A stretch of 64,000 bases of DNA from Duganella sp. OV510 (GTDB lineage: Bacteria > Pseudomonadota > Gammaproteobacteria > Burkholderiales > Burkholderiaceae_D): positions 1-64,000 of the forward strand of contig NZ_FNEQ01000002.1 in assembly GCF_900100205.1 (NCBI RefSeq), written 5' to 3'. The notes beneath the pieces are model-generated. The model was not told the origin of the DNA, did no database searches, and worked only from the letters and a program-made list of their open reading frames with translations. Below, piece after piece: positions 35,515-44,696 of the stretch (the first letter of the stretch is position 1; each line of letters starts with the position of its first letter). A program made the translations under genes and the position numbers.

Positions 35515-36479
35515 TCCACTTCTTTGGCGTAGCGCTGCGCCAGCACGGCGCAGACCATCAGCTGCAACTGGTGGAACAGCATCAGCGGCAGCACCACGGC
35601 GCCCAGCGCGCCGCCGGCAAACAGGACCTTGGCCATCGGCACGCCGCTGGCCAGGCTTTTCTTGGAGCCGCAGAACACGATCGCAATCCGGTCTTCGCGA
35701 TTGAAGCCCAGGCGCCGCGCCGCCTGCGCGCTAATCGCCATCACCAATCCCAGCAGCAGCACATTGATGAACATCAGGCCGGCCAGCGTGCCCCACGACA
35801 CCTGATGCCACAGCCCCTCGCCTACCGCCTCGCTGAAGGCGGTGTACACCACCAGCAGAATCGAGCCCTGGTCGACCAGGCGCGTCAACGGCTTGTGCTT
35901 TTCCACCCACGCGCCGATCCAGCGCCGCGCCACCTGGCCAGCGATGAACGGCAGCAGCAGCTGCAAGGCAATCTGCAAGGCTGACGCCAGCGGCGAGCCG
36001 CCCGACATCTGCGCCGTGGTCAGCAAGCCCACCAGCACCGGTGTAATGAAGATGCCGAACAGGTTCGACGCCGAGGCGCTGCAAATCGCCGCCGGTACAT
36101 TGCCGCGCGCCGCCGCCGTGAACGCAATCGACGACTGTACGGTCGACGGCAGCATGCACAGGAACAGGATGCCCAGGTACAGGTCCGGCGTCACCAGCGG
36201 CGTCAGTACCGGCTTCAGCAGCAAGCCCAGCAACGGGAACAAGGCAAATGTGCACAGCATCACCAGCAAGTGCAGGCGCCAGTGCGTGACGCCGGCAATC
36301 ACCGCCTCGCGAGACAGCTTGGCGCCATGCAGGAAAAACAGCAGCGACACCGCCACGTGCGTGACGTTGTTGAAGATCACGGCGCCCTGGCCGTGGCAGG
36401 GAAACAGGCTGGCCGCGATCACGGTAACGATCATGGCCAGCGTAAAGTTATCCGGCAAAAAACGGGGGCGCTTCATCAT
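35511..36479 (-). CDS. bile acid:sodium symporter family (SBF-like, YfeH-type) transporter
   Basis: The 322-residue inner-membrane protein has about ten spans and belongs to the BASS/SBF-like superfamily, with the conserved crossing region CMLPSTVQSSIAFTAAARGN and the second motif FCGSKKSLASGVPMA. Such proteins move organic acids with sodium ions; the natural substrate in bacteria is mostly unknown. ATG 36479 overlaps the stop of the small lipoprotein gene (ATGATGA), so translation is coupled. Confidence 0.9.
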   Translation of the reverse strand: MMKRPRFLPDNFTLAMIVTVIAASLFPCHGQGAVIFNNVTHVAVSLLFFLHGAKLSREAVIAGVTHWRLHLLVMLCTFALFPLLGLLLKPVLTPLVTPDLYLGILFLCMLPSTVQSSIAFTAAARGNVPAAICSASASNLFGIFITPVLVGLLTTAQMSGGSPLASALQIALQLLLPFIAGQVARRWIGAWVEKHKPLTRLVDQGSILLVVYTAFSEAVGEGLWHQVSWGTLAGLMFINVLLLGLVMAISAQAARRLGFNREDRIAIVFCGSKKSLASGVPMAKVLFAGGALGAVVLPLMLFHQLQLMVCAVLAQRYAKEVD

Positions 36480-36787
36480 CCGGGGCACTTCACTTCCAGC
36501 ACGTCGATCGCGCCGACGGTTTTAGCAGCGGTGGCGCTGCGCACCAGGTCTACCCGCTCCAGGCAATCACGGCGGAACGGACGCTTGTAGGTGCGCGTAC
36601 ACGGCGTCACCACACCAACGTCGCTGCCGGCGTTGCAGTAAAAGCCCTCGGCCTGCATGCGCACCAGCGCCTGCTCCATCGGCATACCGGGCTGCACGGT
36701 CTGGGTGACGAAGTGGCCCAGCTTCGACTGGTCGATTGAGCAGGCTGTCAACACCAGTGGCAAGGCTGCCAACAAAAATCTCCGCAT
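36476..36787 (-). CDS. small lipoprotein
   Basis: This 103-residue protein has a lipoprotein signal with lipobox LVLTAC (Cys at residue 16). The mature part has three pairs of Cys (YCNAGSD, TPCTRTY, RDCLERV, KCPG) that could form disulphides in the periplasm. GVVTPCTRTYKRPF is basic. It is translationally coupled to the SBF-like transporter gene (4-base overlap). Function unknown. GGAGATCG lies just before ATG 36787. Confidence 0.78.
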   Translation of the reverse strand: MRRFLLAALPLVLTACSIDQSKLGHFVTQTVQPGMPMEQALVRMQAEGFYCNAGSDVGVVTPCTRTYKRPFRRDCLERVDLVRSATAAKTVGAIDVLEVKCPG

Positions 36788-36898
36788 CTGCGATCTCCTT
36801 ATTTCCAGACAGCAGTGTAACGCATGTGCGCGTCATGATCCGGTCACACTCCACACCTATGATGCCCAGCGTTATTCATCCATCAACCTGAGCAAATA

Positions 36899-39280
36899 AT
36901 GAACAAAAAATTCTCCGTCGTCCGTTTTGCCGCACTGAGCATCCCTATGCTGGCCATGGCCGCCAACGTTGCAGCCGCAGTTGCCGACATGGCCGACACG
37001 CCCGCCGCTGAAACAGTCACGGAAGCCGCTGCCGCCGCGCCGATCGCCAGCGTTGAAGTCGCCACTCGCAAGACCCGTTCGTCGGTTGAACTGGGCAAGA
37101 ACGAGATGCAGAAAATACTGCCGGGCGTGAATCCGCTGAAAGCGCTGCACACGCTGCCAGGCGTCAGCTTCCAGACCGCCGACCCGTGGGGCAATAACGA
37201 GCAAAACCTGTCGCTGTTCATCCACGGGTTCAGCGGCTCGCAACTGGGCTACACCATGGACGGCGTGCCGCTGGGCGACCAGCAATACGGCAACTACAAC
37301 GGCCTGTCGCCACAGCGCGCCGTCATCAGCGAAAACGTCGGCCGCGTGATCCTGTCGTCGGGCGCCGGCGATCTGGCCACCGCTTCCACCAGCAACCTGG
37401 GCGGCACCATCGAGACTTTCTCCAGCAACCCGCTGCCGAACGCCAATTTCTCGGCGCAGCAGACGGTCGGCAGCTACAAGACCTCGCGCACCTTCCTGCG
37501 CTACGACACCGGCAACTTCGGCGACGGCAACAGCGCCTACATCTCCGCCACGCACCACGAGCAGAAAGCCTGGGACTTCGACGGCCGCCAGGGCGGCGAC
37601 CAGATCAATGCCAAGTTCATCAACAACAGCAGCCTGGGCAAGCTGACGCTGTACGTCGCGTACTCGGACAAGATCGAGCCGAACGAAGACAGCACCGTGC
37701 GCTCGGCCACCGAGAAGTATCAGCCTTACACCCGTCCGTTCATGTATCCGAACTTCCAGCAGGCGCTGGGCTACCTGTCGGCCACCGGCGCTACGCCGGC
37801 TGCGGAAGGCAACAACTACCGCAACTACTACAGCGACGCGCAGCGTACCGACTATCTGACCTACGCCAAGTTCGACATGAACCTGGGCGAGGCGACCACC
37901 TGGTCGAACCAGGTCTACTACCACAACGATGATGGCGTCGGCGTGGTGGCTGGGCCGATCGGCGTAGCTGGCCTGCCGGCACTGTTCGCGGTCTACTTCC
38001 CCGGCCAGAACCTGAAACAGGTGTTCGGCAACTCGGGCTACGCCACCCGCACCACCGAATACGAAATCAACCGCAACGGCTGGCTGTCGACCTTGAAGAC
38101 CGAACTGGGCGACCACAATCTGCAAGCCGGCCTGTGGTTCGAGCACAACCGTTCGTCGGCGTATCGCCGCTGGTACGCGCTGGATGTCAACAATCCAAGC
38201 TCGCCATACGACCGTCCGGCCAATCCGCTGATCACCCAGTACGGTAGCGAGATCGACAACAAGGTGGTGCAGCTGCACCTGCAGGATGAATGGCGCATTC
38301 GCCCTGACCTGTCGCTGCAAGCCGGCTTCAAATCGAGCCTGCAATTTGCCGATGGCCAGTTCCCGGTACAGCCGAAGAACGGCGCGATCGCCAACTCGAC
38401 CGCCCTGCCAGTCGGCAAGATCGACACCAAGAAATGGTTCCTGCCGCAGATCGGCGGCCGCTGGGATATCACGGCACAAGACCAGGCTTTCTTCAACATC
38501 CAGAAGAATATGCGCCAGTTCGTCACCTACGGCGGTGGCGGCGCATCGCCATGGAGCTTGTCCAGCCAGGGCGCGTTCGACCTGTTCAAGTCGACTGCAA
38601 AGCCTGAGACTTCGATCACCTACGAAGCCGGCCTGCGCACCAGCCACCAGCTGAACGGCGACGTGTTGACCGGCTTTGATGGCCAGATCAACGTCTACCA
38701 CGTCAACTTCAAGGACCGCCTGTTGCAGATCAGCCCGACCTCGGTGATCTCGTCGATTATCGGCGGCAACCTGGCGGTGCTGACCAACGTTGGCGCGGTC
38801 AAGACCAACGGCATCGACTTCTCCGGCACGCTGCACTTCGGCCGTACCTTCTCGCTGTACAACGCGCTGTCGTACAACCAGTCGAAATACGACGACAACT
38901 ACATGAACGGCAACGCCGTGGTGCCGACCGCCGGCAAGAAAGTCCCGGGCAGCCCGGAGTGGATGGATAAATTCGTCGCCACGCTGAACCTGGCCGATAC
39001 CGAGTTCCAGCTGGGCGGCGACTACGTCGGCAAGCGCTACGCCACCTACACCAACGACCTGCAGGTGAAGAGCTACTTCCTGATGAACCTGGGCGTGTCG
39101 GGCAAGCTGCCATTCCTGAATGGCGGCTGGGTGAGGAACGCGCGCTATCGCCTGAACGTCACCAACCTGACCGATCGCAAGGGCGACCTCAACGTAGTAG
39201 TCGGCGCGGCCAGCGGCACGTACAATACCTTCCCGATTGCACCTCGTCAGGGCTTCCTGACTTTGATGGCGGACTTCTGA
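36899..39280 (+). CDS. TonB-dependent outer membrane receptor
   Basis: The 793-residue protein has a signal peptide (MNKKFSVVRFAALSIPMLAMAANVAA), a plug domain (LGKNEMQKILPGVNPLKALHTLPGVSF, MDGVPLGDQQYG, GAGDLATASTSNLGG) and a beta-barrel ending in Phe (LTLMADF). The plug lacks a strong TonB box at first sight; EVATRKTRSSVEL may take its place. The glycerophosphodiesterase gene shares one base with its stop (TGATG), which suggests the receptor imports a substrate handled by that enzyme, such as glycerophosphodiesters. Specificity is inferred only. Confidence 0.9.
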   Translation: MNKKFSVVRFAALSIPMLAMAANVAAAVADMADTPAAETVTEAAAAAPIASVEVATRKTRSSVELGKNEMQKILPGVNPLKALHTLPGVSFQTADPWGNNEQNLSLFIHGFSGSQLGYTMDGVPLGDQQYGNYNGLSPQRAVISENVGRVILSSGAGDLATASTSNLGGTIETFSSNPLPNANFSAQQTVGSYKTSRTFLRYDTGNFGDGNSAYISATHHEQKAWDFDGRQGGDQINAKFINNSSLGKLTLYVAYSDKIEPNEDSTVRSATEKYQPYTRPFMYPNFQQALGYLSATGATPAAEGNNYRNYYSDAQRTDYLTYAKFDMNLGEATTWSNQVYYHNDDGVGVVAGPIGVAGLPALFAVYFPGQNLKQVFGNSGYATRTTEYEINRNGWLSTLKTELGDHNLQAGLWFEHNRSSAYRRWYALDVNNPSSPYDRPANPLITQYGSEIDNKVVQLHLQDEWRIRPDLSLQAGFKSSLQFADGQFPVQPKNGAIANSTALPVGKIDTKKWFLPQIGGRWDITAQDQAFFNIQKNMRQFVTYGGGGASPWSLSSQGAFDLFKSTAKPETSITYEAGLRTSHQLNGDVLTGFDGQINVYHVNFKDRLLQISPTSVISSIIGGNLAVLTNVGAVKTNGIDFSGTLHFGRTFSLYNALSYNQSKYDDNYMNGNAVVPTAGKKVPGSPEWMDKFVATLNLADTEFQLGGDYVGKRYATYTNDLQVKSYFLMNLGVSGKLPFLNGGWVRNARYRLNVTNLTDRKGDLNVVVGAASGTYNTFPIAPRQGFLTLMADF

Positions 39281-40467
39281 TGACCAAACTTTATTTACCG
39301 CAGCGACTATCGCGTCGCGGCTTCATCCAGACAGCGGCGGCGGCGGCAACCGCTGCGGCAGCAGGTTCGTCGTTGCTGCTGCCGGCGGCGGCGTTCGCAG
39401 CCGGGCCGGTGGCAGGCGACCAGTCCGGCCTGCCGGGCGTGGGCCCGGTCGGCGCCGGCACTGGCCGCCCGCTGGTATTTGGCCACCGTGGCGCCAGCGC
39501 GCTACGTCCCGAGCACACGCTGGCCGCGTATGCGAAAGCCATCGCCGATGGCGCCGACTACGTGGAACCCGACCTGGTCAGCACCAGGGACGGCGTGCTG
39601 GTCGCGCGCCACGAAGCCTTCCTCAGCGAAACCACCAACGTCGGCACGCGTCCCGAATTCGCCAGCCGCAAGACCCGCAAGACCATCGACGGCGAAACGC
39701 ACGAAGGCTGGTTCGTCGACGACTTCACGCTGGCCGAACTGAAAACGCTGCGCGCGGTGGAGCGCATCCCGCAATACCGTCCGGGCAGCGCGCAGTACAA
39801 CGGCATGTTCCAAGTGGTGACGTTTGAAGAAATGATCGACTTCGTGGCGGCCGAAGCGGCGGCGCGCGGCCGCATCATCGGCATCGTGCCGGAGCTGAAG
39901 CACTCCACCTACTTCGCCAGTGTCGGCCTGCCGCTGGAAGACCGCTTCCTGTCGATTCTGGCGGCACACGACTACACGCGCCGCAACCCGGTCGAGATCC
40001 AGTCGTTTGAAGTGGCCAACCTGAAATACCTGCGCGGCAAGCTGGGCCGCCGCGCCAATCTGCGTCTGATGCAACTGGTCATCGGTGAAAACGTGCGTCC
40101 GATGGATGTGGCGGCAGCAGGCGGCACGCTGACCTTCGCCCAAATGTGCACGCCGGCCGGCCTGCGCGATATCGCCCAGTACGCTGACGTCGTCGCACCG
40201 CCAACGCGCGCCATCATCCCGCTGAACAAGGACGGCACGCTGGCCGCGCCCTCCTCGCTGGTGGAAGATGCGCACAAAGCCGGCCTGCGCGTGGAACCCT
40301 GGACCTTCCGTCCAGAAAACCAGTTCCTCGCCGCCGACTTCCGCAGCGGTGCCCTGACGGCCCGCAACGAAGCCGGCTCCATCGCCGAAATAAAGCGCTA
40401 CATCGCCACCGGCATCGACGGCTTCTTCACCGACGACCCCGCCCTAGGCCGCGCCGCCCTAGGCTAA
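39280..40467 (+). CDS. Tat-exported glycerophosphodiester phosphodiesterase
   Basis: This GDPD-family enzyme splits glycerophosphodiesters into glycerol 3-phosphate and an alcohol. The 395-residue protein starts with a twin-arginine signal (LSRRGFIQTAAAAATAAAAG), so it acts in the periplasm. The GDPD signature is GHRGASALRPEHTLAAY (catalytic His), VEPDLVSTRDGVLVARHE (metal ligands Glu, Asp and second His) and later GIVPELKHSTYF. It follows the TonB receptor with a one-base overlap, an arrangement that couples uptake and hydrolysis. Called glpQ-like; the exact substrate is unproved. Confidence 0.92.
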   Translation: MTKLYLPQRLSRRGFIQTAAAAATAAAAGSSLLLPAAAFAAGPVAGDQSGLPGVGPVGAGTGRPLVFGHRGASALRPEHTLAAYAKAIADGADYVEPDLVSTRDGVLVARHEAFLSETTNVGTRPEFASRKTRKTIDGETHEGWFVDDFTLAELKTLRAVERIPQYRPGSAQYNGMFQVVTFEEMIDFVAAEAAARGRIIGIVPELKHSTYFASVGLPLEDRFLSILAAHDYTRRNPVEIQSFEVANLKYLRGKLGRRANLRLMQLVIGENVRPMDVAAAGGTLTFAQMCTPAGLRDIAQYADVVAPPTRAIIPLNKDGTLAAPSSLVEDAHKAGLRVEPWTFRPENQFLAADFRSGALTARNEAGSIAEIKRYIATGIDGFFTDDPALGRAALG

Positions 40468-40473
40468 GCAAGA

Positions 40474-40776
40474 TCACACTGGCGGGACTCCGTCTCTGCT
40501 GGTGTGCCAAAGCGCAACAACTTCGACCACGTTGCCGCGTATGCGGTAATACACATGATGGTGGATTTTAGGGAGATGAATCCGCCGCACAGCACTCAGT
40601 TTCGCATTGCGAGTGCGCGCCCCTAAGTTCGGATTTACTTCGAGCAACGCAAACGCGCGCTCCAGTTCAGTAGCTACAGTTCCCGGTGCAGACAGTCGAT
40701 TCTGCTGCCACCACGTAGACAGTTGCTGTATTTGTGCAGCTGCGCGAAAGGTAATCCTGACGGAATATTGGGGCAT
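40474..40776 (-). CDS. ParE/RelE superfamily toxin
   Basis: The 100-residue protein has the RelE/ParE fold pattern: YSVRITFRAAAQIQQLSTWWQQN (helix 1 and 2), then RRIHLPKIHHHVYYRI and VVEVVALWHTSRDG, the conserved strand before a C-terminal Arg/Trp/His patch. Such toxins either block gyrase (ParE) or cut mRNA (RelE); the ParE-like WHTSRDG ending slightly favours ParE. Its start codon shares one base with the stop of the antitoxin (TAATG), and the pair is on the minus strand downstream of the antitoxin. Confidence 0.87.
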   Translation of the reverse strand: MPQYSVRITFRAAAQIQQLSTWWQQNRLSAPGTVATELERAFALLEVNPNLGARTRNAKLSAVRRIHLPKIHHHVYYRIRGNVVEVVALWHTSRDGVPPV

Positions 40777-40994
40777 TAGGCTTGCGAACGCAAACTCTTC
40801 AGCAAGTCGGATGCTGACACCGTCTCGCCACGGTCTGCCTCCTCCAGGGAAAGCAGCATGTCCGCCTCCTGTTGCGGCGTCAACTCGAACTCACTCTCCT
40901 CACCTGAAAGCACGATGACAGTAGCCCCTTCGTCAAAAGGCATATCCTCGACGACAACCTGGCCAGACACGATTTTTCCGGTGATGAGTTTCAT
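40776..40994 (-). CDS. antitoxin of the ParE-like module
   Basis: The 72-residue protein is acidic, with an N-terminal MKLITGKIVSGQVVVEDMPFDEG strand pattern like AbrB/addiction-module antitoxins and a C-terminal helix (LTPQQEADMLLSLEEADRGE) that should wrap the toxin. It is encoded just upstream of the toxin with overlapping stop and start codons. ATG 40994 is the start. It probably represses its own operon; no operator could be assigned. Confidence 0.82.
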   Translation of the reverse strand: MKLITGKIVSGQVVVEDMPFDEGATVIVLSGEESEFELTPQQEADMLLSLEEADRGETVSASDLLKSLRSQA

Positions 40995-41029
40995 GGAAAA
41001 ATAGTAGTCCCATCTGCGCCAGAAGTCAA

Positions 41030-41052
41030 AAAAGGGGCTTGCGGCCCCTTTT
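41030..41052 (-). terminator. Rho-independent terminator of the haem utilisation operon
   Basis: AAAAGGGGC (41030-41038) pairs with GCCCCTTTT (41044-41052), five-base loop. On the minus strand, the T-rich arm follows the stem and continues as a T run. It lies four bases after the stop of the HmuS-like gene. Confidence 0.85.
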
Positions 41053-41055
41053 GTT

Positions 41056-42237
41056 TTAGTTGCTGGCTTGACGCGGCGTTTCCAGTTTTGGCAGCGCTGC
41101 GGTCAGGTCGATCCAGGCTTGCGGCACCGGTTTTTCGCGGCTGCGCACGCCGAAGAAGCTGACCACTTCGCGGCCATCCTTGTCGTAGAATTCGACGTTG
41201 ACCACGCCGGCGCGCTTGACGACATAGCCGCTGACGAAGTTGGTGTCGCGCAGGTGCAGGTTGAATTCCGGGTCCAGCACATTGAAGTAGCCGCCGGTTT
41301 CCTGCACTTTGTTGATCTTGCCGCTGAAGATCTGGATCGTCGCATCATTGCCCAGGAAGGCCATGATTTCCACTTGCTGCTTGGCTGCCTGCTCCAGCAG
41401 CTGGCGCACTGCCAGCGGCGCAATGCGCTGTACCTTGTCAGCCGGGCCCAGACGCAGGCCCTGCTCACGCGTCACGCCGAATTCGCTCAGCAGACGGTTG
41501 AACTGGTGCACATCGTTGATCTCGTTCCAGGCCTGCTGGAATTCCTTCACGTCCACCGCGCTGTCCGGCTTCAGCGCCGGCTTGGCTGGCTCGGCAGCCA
41601 CTTTCAGCTCGGCGCTTTGCACCGGATTGCGGAAGTCGGCGACGATCTTGTCGAACACCGGCACGCCGGCATCGCTCTTCACGTAGACCTTGTGTGCCGC
41701 ATTGCCGTACTGGTCGAAGAATTGCAGGCTGCGCGACACTACGCCATCCTTGCCAGGCTGGACCACCGCAAACGCGTATTTCCAGTTCTTGAAGGTGAAG
41801 CGCAGGTCGATTTCGCCGCCCAGGTAGCCGCCGGCGATGTTGCGCATGCGCGCTTCCCGTTCTTTTTCCTTGTCCGCGTCGAGGCCGGTGACCGGCTCCT
41901 GCGGTTTCATTTTGGTGGCGATGCCGGTGCGTTCCAGCACGCCGTTTTCATTGCGCGTCAGTGCCATGACTTTGCCGAGGTCCAGCGCGCGACGCATGAT
42001 TTCACGCGGCACGGTCTCGCCTTCCTGCAAACGGGTCACTGTCTTGCCGATGCCGTTGGCGGCCAGCAGTTCCGCTTCCGACACGTTCAGCTTGGCCGCA
42101 GCGTCGCGCAGCGCCAGACGCGGTTCCGCAGCGCGCAGCGCTTCGTAACGTTCGGTCAGACTGGCTGCACCCGCCGGCAGAGAGGAGATCAGCAAGGCGC
42201 CGGTCAGCGCCAGGACAAATCGATGGTGGGGTTTCAT
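41056..42237 (-). CDS. HmuS/ChuS/HemS family haem-binding or haem-degrading protein with signal peptide
   Basis: The 393-residue protein has the tandem HemS/ChuS domains: RYEALRAAEPRLALRDAAAKLNVSEAELLA, VMALTRNENG, IDLRFTFKNWKYAFAV, SLQFFDQYGNAAHKVYV (H182, the usual haem ligand place) and, in the second domain, FNVLDPEFNLHLRDTNF. Relatives are normally cytosolic. Here residues 1-25 (MKPHHRFVLALTGALLISSL then PAGAA) form a clear Sec signal, and AGGAG lies six bases before ATG 42237, so this start is well supported. It begins 11 bases after the haem receptor gene and ends at a terminator. A periplasmic site of action is inferred. Confidence 0.87.
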   Translation of the reverse strand: MKPHHRFVLALTGALLISSLPAGAASLTERYEALRAAEPRLALRDAAAKLNVSEAELLAANGIGKTVTRLQEGETVPREIMRRALDLGKVMALTRNENGVLERTGIATKMKPQEPVTGLDADKEKEREARMRNIAGGYLGGEIDLRFTFKNWKYAFAVVQPGKDGVVSRSLQFFDQYGNAAHKVYVKSDAGVPVFDKIVADFRNPVQSAELKVAAEPAKPALKPDSAVDVKEFQQAWNEINDVHQFNRLLSEFGVTREQGLRLGPADKVQRIAPLAVRQLLEQAAKQQVEIMAFLGNDATIQIFSGKINKVQETGGYFNVLDPEFNLHLRDTNFVSGYVVKRAGVVNVEFYDKDGREVVSFFGVRSREKPVPQAWIDLTAALPKLETPRQASN

Positions 42238-42248
42238 GGGCTAGCTCC

Positions 42249-44558
42249 TTAGTAAATCACTTTGAGGTTGAATGCATAGTTGCGGCCTGGGCGCGCCTGA
42301 CGTTCGATATCGGCCAGCGTTGCCGCCGAAGTTGCCGCGACCAGGGTGCGCGACGAGGCGTAGTCCCAGAATTTCCGGTCGCCCAGGTTGTAAATGCCGC
42401 CGCTGAGGACGACGTGCTTGTTGATGTTCCAGTACGCTGTCAGGTCAAACACGGTATAGCCCGGCACAGCGAACATGGTGTTGGTGCTGCCGGTCAGCAC
42501 ATCGCTCTCGGCACGCTTGCCGCGCGCGGTGCTGGCGGTGAACGCGGCGCCACCACGCAGGCCCGGATCGTCATAGGCGAAACTGGCGTTGGCCTTGTAC
42601 GGCTGCACCGACGGCAGATCGGCTTTGTTGCCGGTCTCGGTGTTTTCCGACGTGCCTTTCGACGCGCCGGCCGCTACGTTGACGCTGTAGCCCTTCATGT
42701 CCTGCAGCCACTGGCCGAGCGCGAAGCGCGAACTGAATTCCACGCCGTAGATCTTGGCCTTGCCAATATTCTCCGGACGGAACAGGCCTTGCACGATGGT
42801 CGGGTAGTTGACCCTGTCGATCGGCTGCGTCACATATTCAATGAAGTTGCTGTAGCGGGTATTGAACGCCGACACGCTGAATTCCACGCCCGGCGCAGGC
42901 GCACCTTTCAGGCCGACTTCAAACGCGTTGCTGGTTTCCTTGTCCAGGTTCGGATTGCCCAGCACGGCGTAGCCGGTGGTGCTGGTGTAGCTGAAGGAAT
43001 CGTAGGTGCCGGTGCGTTCGGCCGCCGATGGCAAACGGGTGCCGCGCGAATATTGCGCGTAGGCGTTGAAGTTGGGCACCAGCTCCACCGACAGGTTCAG
43101 CGATGGCGTCAGGAAGGAATCGCTGTCCTCCTTGATTTCCTTGGCGGCGGCCGGCACGGCAACCACGTACTTGTCGAGATTCTTCGGCGTCAGCTTGCGG
43201 TGTTCGGCGCGCAGGCCCGGCGTCAGCGTGGCCTGGTGGCCGGCCAGTGCGAAGCCGAACTCGCCACGCACATAGGCCGCATACTTGTCGGTGTCCATGT
43301 CGGCCATGCGCGACTTGCTCGTGTACTGATGCGCGCCGGTGGCAACCACCAGCCGATCCTCGGTCCACGGACGGCGGCTTTCCAGGCGTTCGTACTGCAC
43401 GCCGTAGCTCAGAAGATTGCCGGGGCTGAGCTGTTTGGTGGCGTCCAGCGCCAGGCCCTTGCTGTCGTTGTAGTAGCCGGTGTTGATGTCGCGCACATAG
43501 CGCTGGCCACCGCTGACGTAGTCGCCATGGGTCAGGTCTTCCACTTCGGCTTTTTGCGTGTACAGCCTGGTGTCCAGCGTGTCCAGCAGCGCGAAGCCGC
43601 TTGGCGTCCATTGGTGCTCGACGCTGAAGCGGGTGCGCCTGGTATTCGATTCCTGCGTGACGCCGGTTGGATACAGCGCACTGGTCTTGTTGTCGTATTC
43701 GCGGTCGTGTTCGGCCTTGTAGCTGTCGACGGTGAAGTTCAGCTTGTGTTCCCTGGAGATGGTCCAGTTCAGTTTGGCCAGCACGGCGTCCGAATTCCAG
43801 TCGTCCGGATTCATCGGCACGGTGCTCAGGCTTTCCGAGTGTTCACCGCTGCGATGCACGGCAACAATCAGCGCCTTCAGGTGCGGATTGATCTCGGTGG
43901 CGGCGGTGACCGCGTGCATGCGGCTGGCACGGTCCGAGGTGTAGCCGAATTTGTAGTCGGCGTACAGCTTGCGGGTGCCGTCCAGATAGTCTTCCGGCGC
44001 CTTGGTGATGAACGATACCGCGCCGCCCAGGCCTGGCGAACCAGGGCCGCTCGGGCTGGCGCCGGAACCGATTCGCACTTCGCGGAAAGTCTCCGGATCG
44101 AAATAGTCGCGGCCGATGCCGAAGGCGTTATTGGTCGAACCGTCCGGCTTGCCGGCGGCGTCCGGCAGCGAGATGCCATCCAGTTCAAGGCTGACGCGAT
44201 TGCCTTCGACACCACGGATGTTGAAGCCGGTATTGGCGGCGCTGTCCCACACGCTGCCACCGCCACTGGCTGCCGCCGGCACGCTGATCAGCGGCGAATA
44301 ACGGGCGATACTGGCCATGTCGACCGCGCTGTTCTGTTCCAGCTGGCGCACGCCGATCACCGTGGTGCTGCCATTACGGGTGGAGTTGGCGTCGTCGCGC
44401 TTGGCTTGCACCAGGATTTCCGACAGCTCGCCGGCGGATTTGGTTTCCTGCGCAAAGGCAGGCGTCGTGATAACGCCCAGCATGACCAGCAGCGCGGAGC
44501 GGACGTGAAGAGACAAAGGCGCGGCCTGCTGCCGGGCGCCCGTATGGGTAGCGACCAT
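42249..44558 (-). CDS. TonB-dependent haem/haemoglobin receptor
   Basis: The 769-residue receptor takes up haem through the outer membrane with TonB-ExbB-ExbD energy. It has a signal peptide ending PAFAQ, a TonB-box-like SEILVQAKRDD, a plug (NSAVDMASIARYSPLISVP, GVEGNRVSLELDGI, GAVSFITKAPEDYLDG) and a barrel with the haem-receptor type repeats, closing RNYAFNLKVIY. ATG 44558 is chosen since the signal peptide follows; codons upstream to 44633 have no signal. A Fur box lies 74 bases upstream. HmuS-like protein follows in the same operon. Confidence 0.9.
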   Translation of the reverse strand: MVATHTGARQQAAPLSLHVRSALLVMLGVITTPAFAQETKSAGELSEILVQAKRDDANSTRNGSTTVIGVRQLEQNSAVDMASIARYSPLISVPAAASGGGSVWDSAANTGFNIRGVEGNRVSLELDGISLPDAAGKPDGSTNNAFGIGRDYFDPETFREVRIGSGASPSGPGSPGLGGAVSFITKAPEDYLDGTRKLYADYKFGYTSDRASRMHAVTAATEINPHLKALIVAVHRSGEHSESLSTVPMNPDDWNSDAVLAKLNWTISREHKLNFTVDSYKAEHDREYDNKTSALYPTGVTQESNTRRTRFSVEHQWTPSGFALLDTLDTRLYTQKAEVEDLTHGDYVSGGQRYVRDINTGYYNDSKGLALDATKQLSPGNLLSYGVQYERLESRRPWTEDRLVVATGAHQYTSKSRMADMDTDKYAAYVRGEFGFALAGHQATLTPGLRAEHRKLTPKNLDKYVVAVPAAAKEIKEDSDSFLTPSLNLSVELVPNFNAYAQYSRGTRLPSAAERTGTYDSFSYTSTTGYAVLGNPNLDKETSNAFEVGLKGAPAPGVEFSVSAFNTRYSNFIEYVTQPIDRVNYPTIVQGLFRPENIGKAKIYGVEFSSRFALGQWLQDMKGYSVNVAAGASKGTSENTETGNKADLPSVQPYKANASFAYDDPGLRGGAAFTASTARGKRAESDVLTGSTNTMFAVPGYTVFDLTAYWNINKHVVLSGGIYNLGDRKFWDYASSRTLVAATSAATLADIERQARPGRNYAFNLKVIY

Positions 44559-44631
44559 AATTATCCAAGAGAGAGAGTTATACGGCTGGCTCTCGGAATT
44601 GAACGATCGCTGGCAAAGAACGCATCCTAAC

Positions 44632-44650
44632 AATAATGATTCTCATTTAC
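44632..44650. promoter_or_regulatory. Fur box for the haem receptor operon
   Basis: AATAATGATTCTCATTTAC matches the 19-base Fur consensus at 14 positions. It lies 74 bases before the haem receptor start and 47 bases before the divergent gene at 44697, so iron could control both. A clean -35/-10 pair could not be set. Confidence 0.75.
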
Positions 44651-44696
44651 AAGTCATATTATCGTCAAGATTGGCAAATCCGCTACAATCCGTAGC

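Noticed and set aside
36872-38836. A long minus-strand open frame over the TonB receptor gene
   Set aside because: It is antisense to a clear receptor with signal peptide, plug and barrel, and lacks any start or ribosome signal.
42414-44630. A long plus-strand open frame over the haem receptor gene
   Set aside because: Shadow of the receptor on the other strand, with no start signals; the receptor is supported by domains and a Fur box.
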